From Pleodorina starrii (taxonomy: Eukaryota > Chlorophyta > Chlorophyceae > Chlamydomonadales > Volvocaceae): 64,000 nt of DNA. Made by a program: the position numbers and the translations under genes. The notes below the pieces were generated by a model. That model worked only from the letters and a program-made list of their open reading frames with translations. It was not told the DNA's origin and ran no database searches. The stretch is taken from assembly GCA_030267565.1 (NCBI GenBank), contig BRXU01000003.1, positions 8,417,501 to 8,481,500 on the forward strand, read 5' to 3'. Every line of letters starts with the position of its first letter. Position 1 is the first letter of the stretch. Shown here in pieces: positions 27,460-39,723 of the stretch.

Positions 27460-30341
27460 CAGCACCGCAACTCCCTCCGGGCTATCCCCCTCAGACCCAC
27501 CGGCGGCGGCAGGAAGGGCCTCCTCAGCCTCAGAGGCGGATCCGGATCGGCCGTTGCTGGGGCCGTCAGAGCAGCTGCAGCAGCGGCCATCGCCGCAGGG
27601 AGCCCAGTCACCGGCGCCGCTGGTGCTACTGCCGCTAATGTCACTGCCGCTGTTGCTGCTGCTGGCTGCCTGCCCTGGGTGCAGGTGGGGGTGGGGGCAG
27701 TTGTGTTGCAGCCAGGCGGAGAGCAGCACCAGGACCACGTTCTCGGAGGTGACCTGCGGCTTGGGAGGGGGGGGCGGATGAGGTGGAGGAGCAGGGGGGG
27801 CAGGGCGGGAAGAAAGGGCCTAGGGTAATCCTGACCGGCTGCCCAGCCCCCAGCTCTTCAGCCGCCCACCCCCCACCCCAGCCCACCTGCACGTCCTGTC
27901 GCGCCAGCAGCAGTTGTTCCAATCGGTCGGCCGGGAGGGACAGCAGCAGATGCAGGTGGTCGGAGTCATCCAATACCAGCTCGGGACACCTGCACACGCG
28001 GGGGGGGGGGGAAGCCGGGGAGTGACGGGGGGTGCGGGAGCCGGGTGGTTGGGGCGGTGAGCGCGGGCAGCAGAGGGCAGCTGCGCACGCGGCAACCTAG
28101 GCACGCCGCGCCCCGCACCAACCTCCCCTCGCCTGTTATCACTGCCACGCCCACACGCAAGCACACCCACACCCGAGCACACCCACACCCAAACGCACAC
28201 ACACCCACGCCCACACCCACACACACCCACACACCCCCGGTGCCCCGAGCTGCACCTGAATGTTCGCATGATGGAGCCCTCCGCTCGGGCCTGCAGCTGC
28301 GCCACGTGGGGGCTGGCGGCCGATAGCCCACGCGGCAGCCCCAGCAGCGCCGCCCGCACTCGCCAGCTGAGGCTGCCCGCGGGGGTGGACTGCAGCCGGG
28401 CGGCGCAGGCGGCCACACAGTCGGGCAGCAGCCACCTGCGTGAAGGCGGGTCGCGTGAAGGCGGGTCGCGTGAAGGCGGGCGGGGGTGGAGGGTTCACTT
28501 CGGCATCAGTGCGGTACAGAAAGGGCGCCGGATCGGGTCGGGGGTCGGGGGCGCCACACACACACTGCAGCGGACAGTCAGTCGGAGTGACGGAAATCGG
28601 ACTCGGCCGAGCATCGTAATCAACTACAAGCTTCGAAGCTTGGGCGTTGTGGACTGCAGCTCGTGTCAGCTGCTCTCGCCCGCGCGAGCTCTCGACCGCA
28701 GTCGGGCGCCACCCCCCCGCTCCGCCACGCCTCCTCCCGCCTCCGTCCCACTAGCCCCCTGTCCCCCACCCACCCATCCACCCCCCTGCCCCCACCCCCA
28801 CCCCCCCTGCTCCTCCCCCCCACGCTACCTGTCCGCCAGCAGCATACACGCCAGCAACTCCTCATCGTCCTCCACGGCCTCCAACGTCTGCAGTTGGTGA
28901 GTGCGGTTCACAGGCGCGCGCGGTGGAATGAAGGACAGAGTCACTCCTCCCTTTCCTCCTCTGTTCCCCCTCTCGCTTTCCTCCCCCCTCTCGCCAGTAG
29001 CCGAAGCGCCCAAACCCTAAAACCCTTCCTCCCTCCAGTGGCTCAGATGGGTCACTGTTCGCCAACGTTGCCTCCGTCCCATCGATGCCCCCCAGCTGCC
29101 TCTCCCGCCCCCGCCCGTGACCCCTACACACACGCACACACCCCTCCCCTCCCCACCAGACCGGCCACCCGACCGGACCTGTGTGTACATGAATCGCACC
29201 ACCGCCTCCCCCGCCGCCAGCTCCCCGGGGCCCAGATCCAGGTCCAGAAGGAGGGCCAGGCGCCGCCGCCGCCGGTCGGGCTGCGGACAACAAAAACCCA
29301 CACCGGGCAAGTACGGCAACAGTGGGAAAGGAGGGGACGCATGTCACGTGGATGGATGCATGCATGGAGGCATGGATGCGTGGATGCATGCGTGCCGGGA
29401 AAGTAGTGGCAGGGTTACGAGGCAGTCGGAGCGCGCATGTCTCTCCCCCGACCGCCCTGATGCCCTCCAACCCACAATTACGGTACCGGCCCCAATGACG
29501 GTACCGGCCCTAAGCTAGCCCAGCTATATCAGCCCTCCAATGATTCCGCCAATCTTTCTGGCATGTGTGTGCCGCACACACACAAACACAAACGCACCCC
29601 GGTAGCCGTTACACACCTGCGTGTGGGGCTCCCCCTGCTCCTGCTCCTCCCGGGGATGCTCCTCGCTCCAGCGGCTCAGCCAGGAGCGCATCATCTCCGA
29701 GCAGCTAGCCAGGATGATCGAGTGGGCCTGGGGAGCGGGGAAATGAATACGGGGCGGGCGGGGGAGGGGTGGAGGCGCCGGGTTTCGTGCTGGGCCGTGC
29801 CGTGCACAGCGGGTGGACGAATAGGGGGGTGGGCAAGAGGTTCGGGGGTGCGCAAGGCAAGGCAGGCACAAGCCAGCTCGAATTCGATGACTTTCACGAG
29901 GCCGCATCATCGCTTACATGGATGCGAATTTCGTTGCTTGAGTATTGGAAAGAGCGTTCCTTGCCACCTGCTTCCAAACAGCGCAAAGGGTCACCGACCA
30001 TGCCGTCCAACTGTTGCTTGGAAGGCGAACCACCAGGACTTACCTTGGGCGGCCGCGGACGGCGCAATTCTAGCTGTATTACATGGCGAGCTTCGTGCAC
30101 TTTCAAAGGCATGGCCCGTCGTCGTAGTCGCAGCCTGGGCACAGCCGCGATGCGCGCTGTGGCCGCTGACGTCGCAGCCTACCACAGCCGCCCGTCCAGG
30201 ACAGTCGACAGCGCTGAAAGTTGAAGGTATATCTACGCCAGACGTGGCATGTGCAGAGGGAGCGCGAAGAACAAGCTGCACGTCGCTAAATGCGGGGTCG
30301 TTGAACGCCCACGCGAAGCGACTGGAATGGCCGCTGACCAT
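25247..30341 (-). CDS. BTB/POZ and BACK domain protein
   Basis: Ten exons in coding order: 30341-30044, 29967-29918, 29727-29617, 29280-29179, 28887-28829, 28435-28256, 27989-27887, 27753-27320, 27071-26371, 26049-25247. All are phase-consistent with GT-AG borders, giving 946 residues. The BTB fold starts at once: FAWAFNDPAFSDVQLVL (residues 9-25), an insertion of about 75 residues, then EIRIHAHSIILASCSEMM (about 112-128), then GELAAGEAVVRFMYT and TLEAVEDDEELLACMLLAD. The BACK region follows, with HLHLLLSLPADRLEQLLLA, VTSENVVLVLLSAWLQHN and ESLLRLVRYDQLTPHYR. The last 500 residues are Ala/Gly/Ser-rich but include IEWTRDIRDVRLHLTG, PVFLGGYCWHLATRFVTA and a final VLRLYCTLTLQG, which resemble strands of a C-terminal beta domain. 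BTB-BACK proteins commonly act as CUL3 ubiquitin-ligase adaptors; that role is inferred. A TTG 7 codons upstream is not used; the first ATG is at 30341. Confidence 0.88.
29345..29398. repeat. ATGGATGC-type short repeat in BTB-gene intron
   Basis: Imperfect tandem ATGGATGCATGCATGG-like units between the exons at 29727-29617 and 29280-29179. Confidence 0.7.
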
Positions 30342-31006
30342 TCTATTCTGCGAAGTTTGCAATTAAGTTCTACAGTATGGGCTCGAACAATAAAAAGTAG
30401 GAGCAGTCGAATGCCAAGACTTTGGACGACGAGTTCTAATCTTTGCCGCCGTTTGGCGACTGCGCTGCGGCTACTGCGGACGAAGGTCCCGTTAGGATAC
30501 CGCTACACCGCGATTTACAGCGCCCGTACGGATTTCCTTCTGAATTGCAAAGAGCCAGAAGTCGGCGAACCAAACCGGAAACCCTAACAAACTTTCCGCA
30601 CTGGAAAGTCAGACCCACATCGGGCTGTGCATGGAACGCATTATTGTCAGAGTCCAAAGGATTGTTTCGGCATGCAACGATGCCGCCAGGTACCGCCCCA
30701 TGCAAACAGCGCTTTCGTCGGCTCCGAAGCTGAGTTCCTTTGCCGAACTTTCACGCACGTGAACGGTCAACTTCCTTAACAGCAATGTACCCGAAGCCGC
30801 GCGACAGTGTCGTCGCCCTTGCCTTGCTCTAGTTTCGTAGCTCATCTTACGCGCTATTCGTCTTGCATTCAAGTTCTAACCAACAGCTCGTGCATGCCAG
30901 AGCCGCAGAAAGGGACCATTAGGGAATGCACTTATTGATTTTACTGTAAATGTTGAGAAGTACGCGAAGAATGCTCTGACGGGGTGACCGGGTGACACCG
31001 TCCGAG
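30342..31006. promoter_or_regulatory. Shared upstream region of divergent BTB and small membrane-protein genes
   Basis: About 665 bases between outward-facing start codons, with no convincing exon. A bidirectional promoter is inferred from the arrangement only; no motif was identified. Confidence 0.45.
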
Positions 31007-32962
31007 ATGTGCGCTGCTAGCGGTCTGAACCCTGCGCCGGTGATGAAGAGTGCCCTTCAGCTAGTGCAAGGATTTGTCAGAGCCGTCGAGGCAGATGCGG
31101 TTCGGAGGGCCGACCAGACGCAGCGAACACCTTTGGATGTCGTTGTCGCGATACTGGCCCTCATTTCTGCAACCGCACTGGTGCTCGGGTGCATCGCCTT
31201 CGGTAAGATTGTCCGCCAGGGTTGACAACGCGGCGCGTAACTTGGGGCCTAGAAGACGGGACGGGACGTGGCGACCCCGTCAGCGGCCCCTGGCAACTTC
31301 CGTACAGCAAGAATCGCGCCCCCAACCACCTTTCCCTGGGACGTCCCCATGACCGGGCCGTGCTCAAAACTGTCCCTTTGGTTGCATTTAGGGACTCTTC
31401 AGTTTCGATACCGGCACAGAGAATTGCACTCTCTGTCTATTAATCGTAGTCACGGCCCGCTCATTCCCTCATGGAACTTCTATGCTCGCTCCGAAACCAG
31501 CGCACACCGAAACAATCTGTGCAGTGCCCGCCTGATATGGAAAACGACGCAAGGTAAACAATGCAAGAAGCGAAGCCCATGAGTCGTGTCACGTTCAGTC
31601 CAGGCGGAACGCCATTAGACCGCAACCCGCCCGGGTCCCCCCGAGTGCCGTGATCAGCACCCCCGCAGGGACCGTGCCGCACACAATACGCCGCCTCAAC
31701 ACGCCGCCCCACTCCTCTCTCCTCTCCCCCCTGCCCCGACCCCACCCTGGAGCCGCAGGCTGGTGGGTCCTATGGCGTTCGACACTCCACAAGATCGGCG
31801 TGTTCCGCGACCTGATGGGCCTCAACAGGTACGGCCGACGGGGCCTGTCCGGTCTCGGAGCTGCTCGGCCTTGCACTCCGAGATCGGCACTGAGGGACCC
31901 CGGTTGAGGTGGTGCACTGAGCGCACTGCCGCGCATCTTACGCCTCCCGCCCTCCACACACACACACACACACACACCGTCATCGGTTTCCTGTCCTGTT
32001 TTGTCCTGGGCGCCATCGCGGTATCGAGGGCCACCAATCCCTGAGGTCCCGTGTGACATGTGCCTGGGGGAGGGGATGCAAGCCCCTGCAATGCGTATCT
32101 GCCGAACGAGCGTGCCTGCCGATGCCGCGCCAACACGCGCGCACCTCCCCCCCCCCCACGGCTTCCATTTCATTTGCGGACGGGACGGCGACCCGGGGGA
32201 TGTCCATTTCGCTTCGCAGGGTCGCAAAGGCGAATGCGAAGCGCAGGGCGGAGGCGGAAATCCGGGCTCTCAAGGTGCGTGCGGACTGCGGAGGGAGGCT
32301 GGTGCTGGGAAGGAGAGAGGCTGGTGCCTCGAACCGGGATCCAGCGGGATCCATATCCGGTCGGCGGCCAGCATAACGCTTGGCCGTGATCCAACAGCCG
32401 CAGTCGTCAGCGCCCCGCACCATGCGTTTCCGAAGTCGAGCAATGTTGCAGTTTTTGCACACGTTTGCTGTACATGACGATCGAGCATGAAATACGCTTA
32501 AACACGGTACACCACGCCCCGCACTTTGTCCCCATGTATGAGCCCTCAGAACCAGCTCAGTCAGCAGCACGGCTTCGGGCAGCCACAGGCCGCGGGCTAC
32601 AGCTACGGCAAGGTGCGTCTCGCTAGGAGCTGAGTGTTTTGGCGGTGTGTGGAATCCCGCGGAATCAGCCGACACTGCCTCACCGCGCTGCCTAGGGCGC
32701 AACACTGTCCCACCTCCCGGTGCCTGTGCCTGTGCCTGCTCAACGGTCAGGGAGGGGAGGCTGCAGCGCGCACAAAACCACCGCAGGGAGGCACCCAGCT
32801 TCCCACGCTCTCGCCTAGGGCAAAAAGCGCCAGCGCCAGCGAGTTTGCATCCCCCGAACCACTGCGCCCCGGATATGACCGTTTGCTCCCGGCTGGTCTC
32901 GGCTGGCCTCGGCTCGGCTAGGTGCTCATCCCGTCATCCAATCCGATCCGCAGGAGGACTGA
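31007..32962 (+). CDS. Small single-pass membrane protein, unknown function
   Basis: Five exons: 31007-31202, 31759-31828, 32220-32274, 32550-32612 and a 9-base final exon 32954-32962 (GAG GAC TGA), giving 130 residues. Phases are 1, 2, 0, 0 and match across every junction. The start is the ATG opening MCAASGLNPAP. A transmembrane segment covers about residues 44-68 (DVVVAILALISATALVLG then CIAFGWWVLW), preceded by a charged helix (QGFVRAVEADAVRRADQTQR) and followed by a basic coiled-coil-like helix (RVAKANAKRRAEAEIRALK) and a Gln/Gly/Tyr tail ending YGKED. The last exon is tiny; an alternative acceptor near 32787 would lengthen the tail. The family was not recognised. The gene is head to head with the BTB gene and converges on the next minus-strand membrane-protein gene. 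Confidence 0.72.
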
Positions 32963-33508
32963 GGAGGAGGGCGGTGCATGGATCCGGCGGTGCACGGGCG
33001 CGGCCCCGGACATGTGTGTCATGGAGCGGGGTGGCGGCCGTCCAGAGGAGAGCGAGGGTTTCGGAGCACCGGTCGCTCCGCTGCTGTGTACCGCGCTGTG
33101 GTTCCAATGCCTCGCAGGACGGAGGGGCTGCGCCGCAAACCCACACGCGCCCTCTCACCGTCCCTCTCCAGTCCAACAGGGCCCCGCCCGGCCGGGCCCC
33201 AGTAGGGGCCCGGGCGGGTTGACGACTCCCGGCGCGCTTCGCTCCGACGGCAGCTAGGGCAGTCAAGGCGGCGGGGGGCAGGGGAGTCCAGGTGAAGGAA
33301 GGAACCGCGTCCCGCGGCACACGAGGAGCCGGGGTCAAGGAGGTGGTGCGGGGCGGCGCAGCGGCCAGTGCCGGCTGAGGGGCCTCCTACGCTCCTGGGT
33401 GGAAGCTTGCAGCGCCCCACAGCGGCGGCTCTTCCAACACTATTGAGGCGCCGCCCCGCCCGGCGGAGAGTCATTCGTTGGATTGGATGCGCGGATATTC
33501 TGCATTCT
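32963..33508. other. Convergent spacer between two small membrane-protein genes
   Basis: About 546 bases holding both 3' UTRs. No TGTAA signal was spotted on either strand and no exon is supported. Confidence 0.5.
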
Positions 33509-35130
33509 TCAGTACTTCTTCTTGCCGGTCTGCTGCCACTCGACAATCTTGTCGTACGCCTTAGTCACGCCGTCGTAGTCGACGTAGTACTGCTTCTGCG
33601 GCTCGGGCGGCTGCTGGCCCATGCCCAGCTCCTTGGCGCGCTTTGCGATTGCCGCGGACACGGCGGCGCCCTCCGCGTCGCGAGCGCTGCAGATGCGCGG
33701 TAGTAAGGGGCGGAGAGGGCGGACAAGGTTCAGACGTTGCGGCCGGACGCATTGCTGCCTATTGCTGGTCTCGGAACGACTTCCCTGACGAACGGAAGAG
33801 GGTCCTCGTGCGCCTTTCGAAAAGTGCTTTTCTTTTGCGTCTGGCAATGCGAGTTGCGAGTTGCGAGACGATGGTGTTGCCGGGAAAGGAAAGGAGAGGG
33901 AGGATGTGGTGGATGCTGGAAGGGGCCGCTGTGGTGGTGTGGTGTTACCGGTACCTCGACCTGCTGCCGGGCGCAACCTGGTCCCGTGTGCGTCATCCTG
34001 GCAGTCGCTGGCGCAGGACAGCGTGTACCGAGCGAGGTGCGGTTCTTCGCGGTATCGACGGCAGTGGTGAAGAGGACCGCAGCGGTGGATCACTCTGAGC
34101 CCACCTCCCCAACCCCATCAGCGCCGACAGCCACTTACGCCTGCTCGCGCGCCGCCTTCTTTGCCTGCTTCGCCTCCTTCCGCAGCTGCTTCTGCGACTT
34201 GGGCTTGGGGTCCTGCCTGCAAGGCGCGCACCCGCAGCCGCCCGTTTTGACACATGGCCCCAGCGCCGTCATGGGGTCGCAGGGGCGCCGGCCCATGCAA
34301 ACGGGGCCACGGCCCGAACCGGTTGCGATGGCATCCCACCGCCCAGGGAGCACCGCAGAGAGTTGCGACAACCGGTCGTGAAGAACGTATGCATCAGGGA
34401 TGCAGCAGCCCTTGCCGTCCTGCCCGGGAGCCGCGCAACCGTTTCAGGGGTTGTGGCCGCCTGTTGCGTGCAGGACGGCTCGGCGGAAACGGGCGCCCTA
34501 CAGCGGGACCGAACTCGTGCAGCAAGCAATGCAGCGCACACAGTTGCTTGTGGTGCACGCGCGCGTCGTGTGAATGGCTGTGAGTTTGCTTCCAGAGCAA
34601 TTCCCTCCGCTGAGCTTCCCGGACGCGGACGGGTCTGCACGCGCGCTCTTCAGGCGAACTCTATGACTCTTCGGGGCCCTGGACAGTGTCTCGCCGCACC
34701 TGGACGGCCGGCGGCTACTGCTGGTGCTGCTGGCGGCGGCCGGGCGCCCACTTGTGCTGGCGGCGGACTTGGGCTGCTGGTCGAAGCTGAACGGGCTGCC
34801 TTTGCCCTTGCTCTTTGTGGAGCCCTGGGGCATAGATGCATACGGCAGGCGGCATAAAGACATGGGTCGAGGTTGTGGGAGGACGAGGCAGCGCATTTAG
34901 CGCGTTCCCTGTCGACTGACCTTGCCGTCCTCCTGTAACCCGGCGGCACCATCAGTGTCCTTTTCCACACTTTTCTCCTCCTGTAGCTTCTTCCAAAATT
35001 TCCATGCAAAGTAGCCAATTCCTCCCGCTAGGGCAATAGCCAGTATGGCCACGGGACTTCCTTGGCTGTCGCGTGGACTGGCGATGCTTCGTGTCGGCAG
35101 GTCGGCCGACTTGTCCTTGTCGTCGTTCAT
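33509..35130 (-). CDS. Single-pass membrane protein with basic C-terminal region, unknown function
   Basis: Four exons in coding order: 35130-34921, 34824-34700, 34216-34139, 33686-33509, with phases 0, 2, 2 that match, giving 196 residues. The N terminus (MNDDKDKSADLPTRS) is hydrophilic and has no signal peptide. One transmembrane helix lies at about residues 25-45 (SPVAILAIALAGGIGYFAW), followed at once by KFWKKLQEEK. A Ser-rich linker and a Lys-rich helix (PKSQKQLRKEAKQAKKAAR) lead to a conserved-looking end: YYVDYDGVTKAYDKIVEWQQ then TGKKKY. The start was set at the ATG because the in-frame sequence above opens only at a TTG. The topology suggests an organelle or ER tail on the cytosolic side; no family was recognised. 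Confidence 0.75.
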
Positions 35131-37255
35131 ATCTAAATTATTGTACGAAAATTGCAAGTTAATCCCCAACGGCAATGCGCGTGCACAGTTCCTGGTTGCA
35201 ACTACAGCAAAATAGCCGACATGTGCGGTTGTTCTTGAAACGTCAGCTCGCTACCGTATTGGACACAAACTTGACATATAAATACACATTGCGCCGATGC
35301 TGATTCAAAGTGGAGTTCGGTGTACGGCATGTACGAGCACGGAAGCTTCATTGCTCCTTGTCACGCCTGCCCCATTGAGAGCGGCGAGGCTCCAGGCCAT
35401 GGGATTTCGTGGGCACTCGCCCGAAACTCAGGCTCCTACATGCCTGTCATGAGCGCAAGTCCTTGTATCACGAGGCCGTTTTGCCGCTTGTACGGCGGTG
35501 TTACACGTGCTCGCGTGCTCCTCGAAAGTGCATGCAGGCAATGAGGGAGTATTCAACACATGGTGCCACTCCCAAGGCCTTCGCAACCAGCGTTGGCCAG
35601 TATGAAGGGGTAATAAAGACGATGCCGCAGCGGAGGGACTGAGAGGCGACCGAGAACCCAGTAGGGACGTACCAGACATAGCTGTTACCAATACCTGAAG
35701 AGCTGCGACCGCGTCGCCGCCGGACCAACGATAAAGGGGACGGCGACGACTGGCCCACGTGAGTGCTGAGTGTGTTTCCACCGGGTTTTCCTGTGATGAA
35801 GCGAGAAGGCCCAACCGCATTGTTGGAATTGGCTTCGTTACGCCGACCTTCACAGCATGTCCCCTTTCGCAGCACACACTCCTGGGTGACTGGACACTCA
35901 GCGACGAAGCATTGAGCTATGCAACGGGAGAGGACGTCCTCTGCCATTGCTGGGCAGGCGGGCCCTACCTGGAGCACCACCGTATGCAGCAGGAACCACA
36001 TTGCCGTGCTAGGCATTCCTGTCCTTAAGCCTGCAAGGCCACAAACTGCCGGGCAGGGCATCACGCGAACACCACAACCGGAGCCCTTCCAGGCCTCCGG
36101 CCTCTCCACATCTGTACCATAGGCGCCGCCGCACAGTGTTCCACTGACACGCACGTTCCTCACTAATTGCCTGGCTGGCACGTGCAATCGCACCACGCAT
36201 GCTCTGCCCTACTCATATTCCCGGTTCCTGGAGACCAAGCCAGCCCCCTCCCTCCTGCACGCCAGCTTCTTACTAACTAGCCCTACATCACCCACCAGCC
36301 CAAATACGCTGCTAGTAACCGCGTTCGAAGATGATATATGATATGCCTCGTCCGTATGACAGTATAATGCCCACAACAGTGTTCCGTGCAAACACCACCA
36401 ACCGCACCGATCAGCTGACAGGTTCTGGGCGACGGCCCAAGCCGTTCCAGGAAGCCCGATGGGCGCCCCCCATCCTCGTCCAATTCCCCTGCGCAAGGCG
36501 CCGCAAGTAACGCCGATGCCCACAGTGAAGGTTCACACGCCCAAAGCATACACGCGACATTAACGACCGCGGCTGGATATCTCGGCGTCCAGGGCCCATG
36601 CAAAAGCCGTGGCTCCCACGTGCCCTGGACCCTCGCCATCCGAGCGCCGACTCCCGCAGCGACCCACGGGTCACTCGGATGACCCGGCGGGCAGACGACA
36701 GCCAACATGGCCGGTCCCCCGTCGACATGGCGCCGCGCCTTCGCAAGGCGCAGGGCGGCGGGGCAAGAACTCACACTCCCCTCATACTCCCTCCTGCCAT
36801 GCGACAACGCCCACTCCGGTGTGTGCTGTAAACGTGTGAGCGCCGTAAGCTGCCGAGGCCTCAGGTCGTCATCGTTGTGGCAGCAGCGGTCTGGCCTAGC
36901 CTAGCCAGCCGCACCCATACCACCAGGTTTGACTGGCGGCGATGCATGCCCGTGCCCCTCGCCCCGCCCCGTGCCCCTCGCCCCCCCCACCTATAGCCCA
37001 GATCGCAATGCTTGCGCCAACCCATCTGCAATGAGCCAACCCGCTTTCCGCCAAACCCCTCGTAGGACTGCAGGTGCTGCTGCAGCTAGGTTGCCTGCAA
37101 GCCGCAAGCCTGCAAGCCGCGCTCACCAGCGCTTCGACCAGGCAGGGCTCCCGGCCGCCATCTTTGCCATCGCCGCCAGCTGAGAACGTTCTAGCTAGCT
37201 AGCCCAGCAAGCGAAACCGGGTGCGCTCCTCTCCACTCCGCCTGCAGAACTGACA
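35131..37255. other. Spacer with no supported gene
   Basis: Contains the upstream region of the membrane-protein gene that starts at 35130 and the 3' UTR of GID4, which stops at 37256. Open frames on both strands lack splice continuity; the minus-strand frame at about 36196-35501 has some Cys-rich protein-like text but no matching exons. A TATAAATAC box-like run sits at 35278-35286. Confidence 0.4.
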
Positions 37256-39508
37256 TCAGCACAGGGTGTAGGATCCGAAGGCCATGCCAGCGGGGTCCTC
37301 GCCGCCGGTCGCCTCCGGCCCAGTCCCCGCCGCACCGGTGGAGCTCGATCCCGCTGCCGCTGCCTCGGATCCCGCCCGGACAAGGCCCCTGGCGCTGTCG
37401 CTGGCGCAGGTGCTGGCGCCGCCGCCGTCGAGTTCTATCGGCCGCAGCTGCAGCACCTGCGACGGGCCGAAGGGCGGTGGTGTTCGGGCGCACGCGACAG
37501 GCGGGTTGCGAGCTTGCTGCCTTCTTGGGGAAAAGGCACGAGCGTCCCAATATAGAATGAGTGGGCCCAGGCGCGTACCCTGCAGGGCCTGCAGCAGGCC
37601 CTGCTCGCAGCCGTAGCCGTCTGAATTACAACTGCTGCGTGTCCCTTACACCCGCGTGTACCAAGCCAAGGATAACGTTGCAAACATGGCCGGAGGGAAT
37701 CCATCTCCGCCACGGGTGCGCGGCCGAGCACGCCGTAGCAGCCGGCCGACCTACCCCATGCCAAACCTCCAATTCATGCCACCCAACGCCGCGCCACGCC
37801 CGGCAGTTTTTACTTTTGATTAAGTCAAACACACCTGCAGGGGCGCGGCGCGCGAGTCGTGGTAGTACCCCCCGATGGATCCGGTCAGGCGGTCCAGCGA
37901 AAGGTAGTAGAAGCCCGTGATGGTGAGCGGGCAGTCCTGGGGAAAAGGGACGGGGAGGGCATTTAGAAAAATGACTGAGTGAAAGGGATGGGGCGGCCGA
38001 TTCTTAGCGTGAGGGTGCCAATGTGTGGAAGGCAGCACGGCTGGAGCAATGGAGAGCACGGCAACTCCCAGGCATTGTAGCATAAGTGAGTGACCCTGAA
38101 CAAGCTGCATTGCTGCTAGGCCAACGCCCTCCGTCATGCACACGCGCACGCCCCGCACCAGTGAGCGCAGGGGCATCTGGGCGCCAAAGGGCCATGTTGA
38201 CAGCTGCCCGGCATGCCCCGGGCGTCCATAGCGGCAACCCAAATGCCCCGAGAACCTACGCGAACCCCACCCCAAACAACGACCAATACGCGAATCAAGG
38301 CGCCGAAACGTGTTCGCGCGCGCCGCGCACCAGCGCACAATGCCCAACGCGCATCGTCGGTCGACGGCCCGGGACTCCCCCCTGAAGGACGACGTGCATC
38401 CTTCCCCTAGCCGGCTCGCCCCGTGCCTACTTCCCTTGTCGGCGGGGCCCTCTGACCTCTGGCTCCCCGCCCATCCCTTTCCACCCGGCTCCGACCCTGC
38501 CCACCTGCGGCACGTCCACGAAGAAGCACTCCTTCCAGCGCATGAACAGATACTGGCAGGAGCCTAGTTCCGGTGCGCGGCCGCTGTGCCGCTGCACTGC
38601 CGCGCGGAGCGAGCCGCTGAAGCCGAGGCAGCGGGACCAGTAGCGCACATCAGTTTCCTGGCTGGGGCTGCCCCACTTGCGACCGGTCCAGAAGGTGTGG
38701 TTGACGTTGTCTATAATATCGCCCTGCGGTCCACCAGGCCGGGCGGGTCGGGAGAAGTCGTAGGTGCGGTTGCCCTCCGCAAAAAGGCAAGTGGCCATAG
38801 GCAACGCGTGCGCGTGGGGGGGGGGGCAGGGCGAAATTCGATGCGACACCCCCAGCTGTATTGCATCTCCCGGACCCGGAGAGAAGCGGCCGGGGCCCCT
38901 CCCAATTAACGCTAGATACACCTCTTGAGATTGATCAACCCCTTGCCATCGCCGCGTTCAATACTAGCGACGGCACGCTGCTCACCTCGAAGTAGGTCAC
39001 GATGGGCCGCTTCGCAAGGGGGCTGTTCTGCGCCACCATACTGCCCGTAACCCGGCCACACTCGAAATCGCAACTGTAAATAGTCGCGGTGACAGCCCAG
39101 TCCTCCTGCTGTCGGTGCGGACTCGATAACCGTTGAGAGCCAGTAAAGGTTCTGCCGGGAAAGAGAAAGCTACAGGACGCTGGACTGGACGCCACAATTG
39201 CAGGGCCAAGGTCCAGCTCCCGGTCCTCCTCCATAGCTTCCGGCAGGTCATCGTTCAGGTCTGTTTCTTGGTCCTCCTCGTCCTCCTCCTCTTCCCTGTC
39301 AAACTCGTCCTCGCGTAAGCCCATTCGGCCCGCAACGAGGGCACCCTACGGCGTGGTCCCCACAAGGTCTAGTATTAGAAAGCACGATAACTATAGTCAT
39401 AATATCACCACGGCAGTCGCTTACAAACCGGCTCAGGCTGAGCAGCAGCTCGCGCCCAGTCATTTCTCTGAAACCTTCCCCTATCGCCTGCATCTCCATC
39501 CGCTCCAT
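37256..39508 (-). CDS. GID4: GID4/VID24-family substrate receptor of the GID/CTLH E3 ubiquitin ligase
   Basis: Five exons in coding order: 39508-39425, 39345-38986, 38774-38505, 37936-37835, 37456-37256, all phase 0, giving 338 residues. In yeast and animals Gid4 binds N-terminal degrons, classically N-terminal proline, and docks them to the GID/CTLH ligase in the cytosol. The family barrel is readable in order: FPGRTFTGSQRLS (about 80-92), DWAVTATIYSCDFECGRVTG, KRPIVTYFEGN, HTFWTGRKWG, ETDVRYWSRC, CQYLFMRWKECFFVDVPQ, ITGFYYLSLDRLTGSIGGYY and a closing VLQLRPIEL. The acidic N-terminal stretch (residues about 40-65, EEEEDEEDQETDLNDDL) and a Gly/Ser/Ala tail of about 55 residues after the last strand are extensions. 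The start at 39508 is preferred because the 79-base first intron (FGALV across the junction) keeps frame; an internal ATG at 39324 is the alternative. Confidence 0.92.
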
Positions 39509-39723
39509 CTGGTAACTTTTAATGCGAAATTTATTGAGCTACTTCGACAATTATACTAGAGATCAGGGCAAACGGTGCTATGAAATTGAAAGCGCTATGC
39601 AGGGGGCGACGACAACTTTAGACATAGCTGAATTGTTTAATTGCCCTAAGAGATACGTTTGATGATAAAATCACAAAGCACATGAACGTGAGAGAAGCAC
39701 AGCAACTGCTTTTGTACAAAGTT

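Noticed and set aside
30342..30362. Start of the BTB gene at a TTG seven codons upstream
   Set aside because: Non-ATG start without support; an ATG in good position directly precedes the first BTB strand.
35501..36196. SRCR-like or other Cys-rich domain on the minus strand
   Set aside because: Cysteine spacing does not fit the SRCR pattern and no adjoining exons were found.
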